A DNA stretch of 22,971 nt from Bacillota bacterium (GTDB taxonomy: Bacteria > Bacillota > Clostridia > Christensenellales > UMGS416). A model generated the notes under the pieces. The model searched no databases. It saw only the letters and a program-made list of their open reading frames with translations, and was not told the DNA's origin. This document shows, in pieces, positions 1-6,709 of this stretch (its first letter is position 1; every line of letters starts with the position of its first letter). The position numbers were made by a program, and so were the translations under genes. Location: contig JAEYRA010000190.1 in assembly GCA_023409755.1 (NCBI GenBank), forward strand, positions 1-22,971, in the 5' to 3' direction.

Positions 1-118
1 CCTCTACCGCTCCATGGGGTTTGATGTGGCCGGGCGGCGCAAGGGATACTACGAAGACACCGGCGAGGACGCCTACATCATGTGGTGCGAGAACACGCTG
101 GAGAATCTGATCCTATAA
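1..118 (+). CDS. rimI: RimI-type ribosomal protein N-acetyltransferase, C-terminal end (partial)
   Basis: The frame is open from position 2 and stops at TAA 116-118, leaving 38 residues of a gene that begins before the window. The fragment LYRSMGFDVAGRRKGYY followed by GEDAYIMW matches the C-terminal strand arrangement of GNAT N-acetyltransferases of the RimI type, where a YxxxGF motif is followed by R-x-x-Y-Y and an (E)DA-x-x-M strand. RimI acetylates the N-terminal alanine of ribosomal protein S18 in the cytoplasm. Only the tail is visible, so another GNAT of the same subgroup cannot be excluded. A good terminator follows 63 bases after the stop, so this gene probably ends its transcription unit. 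Confidence 0.7.
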   Translation, partial: LYRSMGFDVAGRRKGYYEDTGEDAYIMWCENTLENLIL

Positions 119-181
119 CCGGAACGGGCTCATTGGCTTCTTTGTTCTCGTTTCGCCGGAGCCATCAACGCCCAACCAAAC

Positions 182-217
182 AGCTGACGCGGCCCTTTGC
201 CCGTCGGCTCTTTTTTT
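182..217 (+). terminator. Rho-independent terminator after the rimI-like gene
   Basis: AGCTGACG (182-189) pairs with CGTCGGCT (202-209) through one T-G wobble; after a bulged C190, GGC pairs with GCC, with a loop of about five bases. Seven T residues (211-217) follow the stem. This is a textbook intrinsic terminator and separates the upstream operon from the DUF2318 gene. Confidence 0.85.
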
Positions 218-379
218 GCCTTCATCATTTCCACACATCTCTGCGCTATGCTCAAGCAAGCCGGCCAGCCCATGGGGTCTGTTTCACAGTTGCGGCAATC
301 CCAATGGTTGACGCGGGCAGGGGATGCAACAGCAGCAATGGCGTCCCCCGCTGAACACGAATGGCAAGGAGAATGATGA

Positions 380-871
380 ATGGTGCGGACACAGAGAAAA
401 ACAGGAAAAATCCTTCGAGCCTCCTTTTTGGCGCTGGCATTGGCGGCGCTGCTGGCGGGGTGTGCCCAGCCCGGTCAAGCGGCAAGCGAGGCGGTAGAAG
501 GCAGCGACCTCGTCATCCCCGTGGGCGACATTTCACAAAAGGTCACCTTCTACCCCATGGAGGCGGACGGCACCCAACTGGAAGTGCTGGCCGTGAAGGC
601 CCCCGACGGGACGATCCGCACGGCGTTCAATACCTGTCAGGTCTGCTACGACTCGGGCCGGGGGTACTACGAGCAGGACGGGGACGTGCTGGTGTGCCAG
701 AACTGCGGCAACCGCTTCCGCATGGAGCAGGTCGAGGTTGTATCGGGCGGCTGCAACCCCGTGCCGATCCTGGACAATAACAAGACCGTGGACGACACCT
801 CCATCACCATTTCCGGTGCATTCCTCAGCGAGGCGAAGGCGCTCTTTGTCAACTGGAAGACGGCAGGCTGA
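380..871 (+). CDS. DUF2318 domain lipoprotein (predicted Fe-S or metal-binding)
   Basis: The protein has 163 residues. The N-terminus is basic, then hydrophobic, and ends in the lipobox LLAGC with Cys28, so it should be a lipoprotein anchored outside the cytoplasmic membrane. The mature part carries three cysteine sites: C86-x2-C89 (TCQVCYDSG), C106-x2-C109 (CQNCGN) and C125 in GGCNPVP. This set defines the DUF2318 family, whose members are annotated as Fe-S-containing and often sit beside iron permeases of the FTR1 type. Start ATG 380 has AAGGAG at 366-371, eight bases upstream. No iron transporter lies beside it here, so a role in iron or redox handling is inference from the family. The reading frame is intact and of normal length for the single-domain form. 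Confidence 0.85.
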   Translation: MVRTQRKTGKILRASFLALALAALLAGCAQPGQAASEAVEGSDLVIPVGDISQKVTFYPMEADGTQLEVLAVKAPDGTIRTAFNTCQVCYDSGRGYYEQDGDVLVCQNCGNRFRMEQVEVVSGGCNPVPILDNNKTVDDTSITISGAFLSEAKALFVNWKTAG

Positions 872-997
872 GGCCCACCGCCAACCGCCCCAGCCAGCGC
901 CTGTGCCCGCCAACCGGCGGGCCTTTTGCTGCTCATCCGCGCACGCGCCGCGTTGCAAAAATAGTAAATTTTGGTGCTTTCGAATGGAATGTTTTGC

Positions 998-1006
998 TGG
1001 TATGCT
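998..1006 (+). promoter_or_regulatory. Extended -10 promoter of the M29-like gene
   Basis: TG-G-TATGCT reads as an extended -10 box 22 bases before ATG 1028. No good -35 is seen at the usual spacing, which is acceptable for an extended -10 promoter. TATGCT is the first part of a 16-nt block repeated before the next gene. Confidence 0.45.
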
Positions 1007-1027
1007 GGGGCAAAGGATAAAGCGGAC

Positions 1028-1987
1028 ATGGAAGACAAGCACCAGCAGACAACAGATGGGCAACCAATAACCGGGAAGCTGCCAATGGAAACCGGAACGC
1101 TTCTGGCACGCTGGTGCAGCTTGGACGCCAACGCCCGTGTGGTCGTGGTGGCCGACGACGGGCAGCAACCGCTGGCCCGCGAACTGGCCGCCGCCCTGCC
1201 CCGATGTGAGGTGCTGGCCTTTGACCGGGCTGACGGGTGTCTCCCGGCGCTGCGGGGCTTGGCCCCCGGCGACCTGGCCGTGGCGCTTCTCTCGTTCGAC
1301 ACCTTTGTGACCGGCGGCGGCAACCGGTACTTCTCCCCCTTCGCCAAACCCGATGGCGTCAAGGCGAAATACGCCTTCGTGCGGCTGAGCATTTCACCCC
1401 ACTCCCTGCGGGAAGGGCTCTCCACCCCGCGGGCGCTGGTGCAGGACATCGTCACCCGCCTGGGCCGCCACCCCGATGGCACGCGCCTGAGGGTGACCAC
1501 TGCCGCCGGCACCGACCTGACGCTCGCCGTCCACCCCTTTACCACCTGCAGCTGCGAAATCACCGAAAACGGCGGCATGGCATTTCTGCCGCCTTCGGAA
1601 ACCTCTGCCGAGGTGATGCCCGGCAGCGCCTGCGGCGTTGTGGCTGTGGATGTCACCGTGGGGCAGCTCTACCACTACGGCAGGCTGCTGGGCCCCTTCG
1701 GGCTGGTGAACGGACCGGTGACGCTATGGGTGGACGCCGGCCGGGTGGTGGACATTACCGGCGGGGCCATGGCCGGCGAACTCAAGGATCAGCTCTTCGC
1801 GCTGCACCCGGCGTGCCGCGAGGTTGTGGAGCTGGGGCACGGCCTTTCCGCGCTCACGGCCACCGGGCTCATTGGCGTGGACGAGAGCATGGCCAGCACC
1901 TGCCACATCGGCATTGGCGATGGCGGCACCTGCGGCGTGCACCTGGACGTGGTGCTGGGGCACCCGACGATTGCGCCGGCAGGATGA
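1028..1987 (+). CDS. M29-like aminopeptidase (thermophilic metallo-aminopeptidase family)
   Basis: The protein has 319 residues from ATG 1028, with AAAGGA at 1012-1017 as ribosome binding site; a longer in-frame start at 971 would lie in the promoter region and is not preferred. The C-terminal part contains SACGVVAVDVTV, then CHIGIGDGG and CGVHLDVVLGHPTI. The spaced His, Asp and HLD residues near the end resemble the metal-binding C-terminal region of M29 aminopeptidases (AmpS/PepS/aminopeptidase T) and their dioxygenase-like relatives. The family releases N-terminal amino acids using two metal ions in the cytoplasm. It is somewhat shorter than typical M29 enzymes (about 360-410 residues), mostly at the N-terminus. 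The gene precedes two exporter genes by about 126 bases, but a link is only suggested by position and by the shared leader block. Family-level call; exact substrate unknown. Confidence 0.6.
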   Translation: MEDKHQQTTDGQPITGKLPMETGTLLARWCSLDANARVVVVADDGQQPLARELAAALPRCEVLAFDRADGCLPALRGLAPGDLAVALLSFDTFVTGGGNRYFSPFAKPDGVKAKYAFVRLSISPHSLREGLSTPRALVQDIVTRLGRHPDGTRLRVTTAAGTDLTLAVHPFTTCSCEITENGGMAFLPPSETSAEVMPGSACGVVAVDVTVGQLYHYGRLLGPFGLVNGPVTLWVDAGRVVDITGGAMAGELKDQLFALHPACREVVELGHGLSALTATGLIGVDESMASTCHIGIGDGGTCGVHLDVVLGHPTIAPAG

Positions 1988-2064
1988 TCCGCCGCAGCAA
2001 CCTGCGTGCGACGCGGCTGTGCCGTGCCGTTCGTGCTGCCAGGGTGACCATTCGTGCGCCATTT

Positions 2065-2083
2065 CCCCGGCTGTCCGCCGGGG
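2065..2083 (+). other. GC-rich hairpin before the exporter genes
   Basis: CCCCGGC (2065-2071) pairs perfectly with GCCGGGG (2077-2083) around a five-base loop. It has no T-run, so it is a weak terminator or attenuator candidate between the peptidase gene and the TATGCT box at 2088. Confidence 0.4.
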
Positions 2084-2087
2084 TCGC

Positions 2088-2103
2088 TATGCTGGGGCAA
2101 AGG
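2088..2103 (+). promoter_or_regulatory. Repeated leader block TATGCTGGGGCAAAGG before the first ABC gene
   Basis: These 16 bases are identical to 1001-1016. In both places the block begins with a -10-like TATGCT, ends in a purine-rich Shine-Dalgarno segment and lies 26-27 bases before the proposed start codon. No clear -35 box is visible. Confidence 0.45.
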
Positions 2104-2113
2104 GGGAATTGAC

Positions 2114-3925
2114 TTGACCGATCAACGAAAAAAACCAACGTATAGCATGCTGAGCAACCTCTGGTTCCTGCTGGACAAGATGTGGCGGAGCTGGCGGAGC
2201 AAAACCGTATTCCTGTTCCTGCGGGCGCCGCTGCTGGTACTGGCAGGGTATTTGGGCATCCTGCTCTCTCAACAGTCGGTGGCTGCAGTGACCAATGGGC
2301 TGCCGCCGGCGGCGCTGCTCACCAGGGTGGGAGTGCTGTGCGCCGTGCTGGCCCTGTGCCTGGGGGCGGAGAAACTCTTGACCGCCCGTCTGGAATCGCT
2401 GATGCAGTTTCTGGACATCGGCACACAGCTGGAGCTATTTTCCCATTTCGTGGATGACGACTACGAGATGACCGAATCGCCGGCGGGTCTTACACGGCTC
2501 ACCAAAGCGCTGGAGAACGCCGGCGGTGACAACAGCGGCACACGGCGGGTGGCAAATGTTCTCTCCACCCTCACGGCCAACCTCATCGGCGTGGCCAGCT
2601 ATGGCGTCCTGCTGGCGGCCCTCAGCCCCTGGGTGCTGCTGGCGGTGGCGGCCACCACGCTGGGCGGTGTGTGGGTGCTGCGGCGCACAACGCTGTGGAA
2701 CTACCGCCACAAGGATGAATGGAAAGCGCTGGACCGCAAGCTCGATTACTTCTGGAGCACGGCGGGCGACTTCACCCGGGCCAAGGATATGCGCCTCTAT
2801 GGTATGGCCGACTGGCTCCACGATCTCTTCCTGCAGACGCTGGCCGGGCGCATGGCCTGGCACAAGCGGGAGCAGCGCGTGCTCTTTGCCGGCGACGGGA
2901 TGCGGGCGGCGCTCTCCCTCCTGCGGGATGGCGTGGCCTATGGCCTGCTGGTGTGGCTGATGGTGAGCCGCGGCATGGCCCCGGCCGACTTCGTACTCTA
3001 CTTCGGCATCGTCGGCGGGTTCGCCGCGTGGATGGGCGGCGTCGTCGAGGACATCAACACCCTCTACCGGTTCCAGCTTGGGTTTTCAGAGCTGCGGGAG
3101 TTCCTGGATTACCCCGACCGGGCCAACCATGGCCCCGGCCGACCCCTGCCCCAGGGCACCTTTTCCATCGAATTCCGCGGGGTGCGCTACCGCCACACCG
3201 GGCGGGACACCGACACCATCCCCCCGCTGAACCTCACCATCCGCAAGGGTGAAAAGGTCGCCATTGTCGGTGCCAACGGCGCGGGCAAGACGACGCTCGT
3301 CAAGCTCCTCTGCGGCCTGTACCTGCCCACCGAGGGAGAGGTGCTCATCGATGGCCACCCCGTCGGGGACTACAACATCCAGGAGTATTTCACGCTGTTC
3401 TCGGCGGTGTTCCAGGATATCTTTCTGGTGCCGCAGTCGGTGGCCTGCAACGTGGCTTCCACCCCCGATGGCATTGACCGCAAACGCGTGGAGGAATGCC
3501 TGCGGATGGCAGGGCTGTGGGAGCGGGTGGCGGGCCTGCCCCAGGGCATGGACACGCCGCTCATCAAGTCTGTCAACGACGACGCCACCGACCTCTCGGG
3601 CGGGGAGCTGCAGAAGCTGGCGCTGGCCCGCGCCCTTTACAAGGACGGCAAAGCCCTCATCCTCGATGAACCCACCGCCGCCCTGGACCCGCTGGCCGAG
3701 AGTGCCATCTACCGCGAGTACAACCACATGGCCGGCGGGCGCACGTCGGTGTTCATCTCCCATCGGCTGGCCAGTACCCGGTTCTGTGACCGCATCCTGT
3801 ACCTGGACGGCGGGCGCGTGGTGGAGGAAGGCACCCACGAGAGCCTGATGGCCCGCGGGGGCAAGTATGCCGAGCTCTTTGAGGTGCAGAGCCATTACTA
3901 CCGGGAGGAGGCGTTGGAAGCATGA
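2114..3925 (+). CDS. ABC exporter half-transporter, permease-ATPase fusion (first subunit)
   Basis: From TTG 2114 the protein has 603 residues; AAAGGGGGAA at 2099-2108 is a good ribosome binding site at the right distance, and the leader matches that of the preceding gene. ATG 2147 (MLSNLWFLL) is the alternative. Residues 1 to about 330 form the type I exporter membrane domain with several hydrophobic helices. The nucleotide-binding domain follows: Walker A GANGAGKTT (about 386-394), signature LSGGE (about 494), Walker B with LILDEP and D-loop ALDP, and the H-loop SVFISHRL. All catalytic elements look intact. The stop TGA overlaps the next start as ATGA, so the two halves should be translationally coupled and form a heterodimer. 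Substrate unknown; peptide, lipid or drug export is possible. Confidence 0.93.
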   Translation: MTDQRKKPTYSMLSNLWFLLDKMWRSWRSKTVFLFLRAPLLVLAGYLGILLSQQSVAAVTNGLPPAALLTRVGVLCAVLALCLGAEKLLTARLESLMQFLDIGTQLELFSHFVDDDYEMTESPAGLTRLTKALENAGGDNSGTRRVANVLSTLTANLIGVASYGVLLAALSPWVLLAVAATTLGGVWVLRRTTLWNYRHKDEWKALDRKLDYFWSTAGDFTRAKDMRLYGMADWLHDLFLQTLAGRMAWHKREQRVLFAGDGMRAALSLLRDGVAYGLLVWLMVSRGMAPADFVLYFGIVGGFAAWMGGVVEDINTLYRFQLGFSELREFLDYPDRANHGPGRPLPQGTFSIEFRGVRYRHTGRDTDTIPPLNLTIRKGEKVAIVGANGAGKTTLVKLLCGLYLPTEGEVLIDGHPVGDYNIQEYFTLFSAVFQDIFLVPQSVACNVASTPDGIDRKRVEECLRMAGLWERVAGLPQGMDTPLIKSVNDDATDLSGGELQKLALARALYKDGKALILDEPTAALDPLAESAIYREYNHMAGGRTSVFISHRLASTRFCDRILYLDGGRVVEEGTHESLMARGGKYAELFEVQSHYYREEALEA

Positions 3926-5769
3926 CACTCAAGGATACCATTCGGGTTACGGCGCGGGGCTACCGCACCATTCATGAACTGATTCCGGGCCTCCTGGCCG
4001 TGATGGCCGGGCAAACCCTGCTCTCTGCGGCGCTGCCCTTCGTCAACATCGTGCTGTCGGCACGCATCCTCACGGCGCTGGCCGCCGGCGCGGGGCTCAA
4101 CCCCCTGCTGGTGCTGGTGGGGTGGACGGTGGGACTAAACACCCTGCTGGCCCTGGGGTCGGCGGGCCTCACCCGGCTGCGCGGGGTACTGGAAGCCCGC
4201 TGGTGGCAGATGGCCGACCAGCCCATCAACAACAAGATTGAACGGATGGACTACGAACGGGTGGAGGACGCCGAAACCCACCGCAACCGCCAGCACCTGA
4301 GGACGCTGCGCCAAACCCAGGGTTACGGCCTGCCTCGGCTCATCTGGTGCTTCACCGGCCTGCTGCAGGGCGTGACGACGACGGCGCTGGCGCTGGGGTT
4401 GCTGGGCGGTGCCTTTACACTGGCACACACGGCCGATGCCGGACCCTGGTCGTTCCTGTTCACCCCGGCGGCCTCGGTGGGCATGCTGGCGCTCATCGCC
4501 GCCAACATCGCCCTGTCCATCCTCTTCACCAGCCGCTCCACCAAAGGGGCGCTCGACGCCTACGGCAAGTTCCTGCCTGTCAACCGAAAAGGCGCGTACT
4601 ATTCGACGCTTGTGGTCAACTACCACTCCGGCAAGGACCTCAAACTGTACAACCTGGGGCGTGTGCTGCGCCGGGAGTTTGAGGCCATCAACGCCACGAC
4701 CAACCACGTGATGGGTCTCGTTCAGAAGGTCACAGGCCGCTACAACGCCCTCACCGCCGTGAGCAACACCGTAGCCACCGGCCTTGTCTACGCCTATGTG
4801 GCACTCAAAGCCCTGTTCGGGGCCTTCAGCGTGGGCAGCATCGTGCAGGTGGTGGGGTGCCTCAACCAGCTGAACACCGGCGTCTCGGCTATCATGGACA
4901 ACCTGGCCACCCTGCGCGTCAACGCCGAAGCGCTGGCCCTGACCTATGACTTCATCGACATGCCCGACAGGAAGTACCATGGCACCCTGCCGGTGGAGAA
5001 GCGCAACGACCACGAATATGAGATTGAGTTCCGCAACGTGTCGTTCCGCTACCCCGGCAGCGACCAGTGGGCTCTGCAAAACCTGAACCTCAAGCTCAAC
5101 ATCGGCCAGCGTATGGCGGTGGTGGGGCGCAACGGCAGCGGCAAGACCACGATGATTAAGCTCCTCTGCCGGCTCTACGACCCCACCGAGGGGGAAATCC
5201 TCCTAAACGGCATCGACATCCGCAAATATGACTACGAGGAATACCTGTCGCTCTTTGGCGTGGTGTTCCAGGACTTCGGGCTCTTTGCCTTCCCCTTGGG
5301 GCAGAACGTGGCGGCCTCCATGGAGGTGGACGAGGCCCGCGTCACCGACGCGCTCACGAAAGCTGGCTTTGGCGAACGGCTCGCCAGCATGCCTCGGGGG
5401 CTGGAGTCCCCGCTCTACCGCGACTTTGACGAGGATGGGGTGGAAATCTCCGGCGGGGAAGCCCAGAAGATCGCAATTGCCCGCGCCATCTACAAGGATG
5501 CGCCGTTCGTGGTGCTCGATGAGCCCACCGCTGCCCTCGACCCCATTTCGGAGTTTGAGATCTACTCGTCCTTCGACCACATCGTGGGCGACCGCACGGC
5601 GGTGTTCATCTCCCACCGGCTGTCCTCCTGCCGGTTCTGCGACGACATTGCGGTGTTCGACGAAGGGCGGCTCATCCAGCGCGGCAGCCACGACACACTG
5701 CTGCGCGACCCCAAAGGCGTGTACCACGCGCTGTGGAACGCGCAGGCACAATACTACACGGCGGGCTAG
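3922..5769 (+). CDS. ABC exporter half-transporter, permease-ATPase fusion (second subunit)
   Basis: This 615-residue protein starts at ATG 3922, inside the end of the first subunit (ATGA overlap). It has an N-terminal transmembrane domain (about 1-340) and a C-terminal ATPase: Walker A GRNGSGKTT (about 402), signature ISGGEAQK (about 509), Walker B VVLDEP with ALDP, and the H-loop AVFISHRL. Both subunits keep the catalytic Glu after Walker B, so neither ATP site shows the degeneration seen in many heterodimeric exporters. The stop codon TAG (5767-5769) lies in the loop of an 11-bp perfect hairpin, and a large non-coding repeat begins directly after it. No precursor peptide or maturation enzyme was found nearby to reveal the cargo. 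Confidence 0.93.
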   Translation: MTLKDTIRVTARGYRTIHELIPGLLAVMAGQTLLSAALPFVNIVLSARILTALAAGAGLNPLLVLVGWTVGLNTLLALGSAGLTRLRGVLEARWWQMADQPINNKIERMDYERVEDAETHRNRQHLRTLRQTQGYGLPRLIWCFTGLLQGVTTTALALGLLGGAFTLAHTADAGPWSFLFTPAASVGMLALIAANIALSILFTSRSTKGALDAYGKFLPVNRKGAYYSTLVVNYHSGKDLKLYNLGRVLRREFEAINATTNHVMGLVQKVTGRYNALTAVSNTVATGLVYAYVALKALFGAFSVGSIVQVVGCLNQLNTGVSAIMDNLATLRVNAEALALTYDFIDMPDRKYHGTLPVEKRNDHEYEIEFRNVSFRYPGSDQWALQNLNLKLNIGQRMAVVGRNGSGKTTMIKLLCRLYDPTEGEILLNGIDIRKYDYEEYLSLFGVVFQDFGLFAFPLGQNVAASMEVDEARVTDALTKAGFGERLASMPRGLESPLYRDFDEDGVEISGGEAQKIAIARAIYKDAPFVVLDEPTAALDPISEFEIYSSFDHIVGDRTAVFISHRLSSCRFCDDIAVFDEGRLIQRGSHDTLLRDPKGVYHALWNAQAQYYTAG

Positions 5770-5781
5770 AGCCCGCCGTGT
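5756..5781 (+). other. Perfect 11-bp hairpin with the stop codon in its loop
   Basis: ACACGGCGGGC (5756-5766) is the exact reverse complement of GCCCGCCGTGT (5771-5781). The four-base loop TAGA holds the stop codon of the second ABC gene. No T-run follows, so it is not a standard terminator; it may be the first helix of the repeat element or protect the mRNA 3' end. Confidence 0.7.
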
Positions 5782-6500
5782 CGCGGCGGCTGCTTCGCAA
5801 CCGCCGCGAATGGGAGAACTCGGCACGGTGTGAGCGAGCCGCCCGGCGCACTGGTCGCCGGGCGGCTTCCGTCTGCTTGGGGCGTGCGAGGTTTTTACGG
5901 GGGGGAGTCGCGCCTGTGGGCGGAAGAGCTGTGAGCCACGGACGGAGTGATGTGTGCCGCCGCCGGATGAACCGGCTGGCGGCTGCGAAGGAGAGAGCAC
6001 GCGCCAAGATGGATCGGACAGCATTGCCTACATGGGTTTTACGAGGAAACACCGTGCACGCAGGTGGCTGTACCACGGGCGGATTGCGTTGTGCCGCTGG
6101 CGGATGAACCGCCTCGCGGCTGCGGGGCCGTAGGGCACGCAGGCACCCTCTCCCCAACCCCTCCCCCAACCTGGGGGAGGGGCGACGAGAGCGAGGTCAG
6201 TCCCTACGCTATAAGTGTGCCAAAAATATGGCTCAAGAAGCGGAAGTTGGTCGTACCGTCCATCGGAGTGCGTTGCAAACTTCCCCCCTGGCGATCGGCG
6301 GCAGAAGGCTTGCGACAACGGGCGGGATGTTTGAGCCTTCCCGTTGCGAAGCAAATGGGAAGGCGAGTTACCGCCATTGCCTCCTAAGTTAGTGCCGATC
6401 GTCAGGTCTTTGGAAGTTTGCCCGCACCCTAAGGCGTTTTTGGGCACTTTTGGCGCCATCCAAAAGTGCCGCCCAGCGCAGCGAGTTTCCCGAAAACATA
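5770..6500 (+). repeat. Family A large structured repeat, copy I
   Basis: This 730-base gene-free stretch is a diverged copy of the sequences at 11927-12780 and 16366-16880. In order it holds: a hairpin TCGCGGCGG/CCGCCGCGA (5781-5809) with an inner TGC/GCA helix; a 12-bp hairpin centred on GCCGCCCGGCG/CGCCGGGCGGC (5838-5866); the box GTCTGCTTGGGGCGTGC (5871-5887); two hairpins with ATGAA loops (5956-5983 and 6093-6120), each shortly after a CCACGG box; and a 3' module (6252-6500). That module has the variable hairpin CCTTCCC/GGGAAGG (6336-6363) and the terminal hairpin GGCACTTTTGG/CCAAAAGTGCC (6443-6470). No credible protein is encoded. It is either a structured RNA (3' UTR or independent) or a mobile repeat. 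Confidence 0.8.
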
Positions 6501-6536
6501 GGGAGAACGCTCAAGCAAGGATATTGTAGTAAACCG

Positions 6537-6564
6537 CGCACAAGGCAAACCTTGTGCGTTATTT
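6537..6564 (+). terminator. Candidate bidirectional terminator between convergent units
   Basis: CGCACAAGG (6537-6545) pairs perfectly with CCTTGTGCG (6550-6558) around a CAAA loop, followed by TTATTT. On the minus strand the stem is followed by GGTTTAC. It lies between the plus-strand exporter/repeat and the minus-strand GH31 gene and can serve either. The rest of 6565-6709 holds only an imperfect dyad (GCCCG 6614-6618 with CGGGC 6638-6642). Confidence 0.6.
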
Positions 6565-6709
6565 GATCGCATCGATGGGTCAGCCCAGCAAACCCGTCCG
6601 CACCCACAAGAATGCCCGCCGACAGCACCTCCATCGACGGGCACTCGTTCTATTACTCTAGGTGGCACGGGGCCTCCAAAGCGTCACGCGCCCCGGCGCT
6701 TTGCCGGGT

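Noticed and set aside
5770..6500. Group I or group II intron, or insertion sequence
   Set aside because: No intron domain V-like hairpin, reverse transcriptase or transposase was seen, and the upstream gene is intact rather than split.
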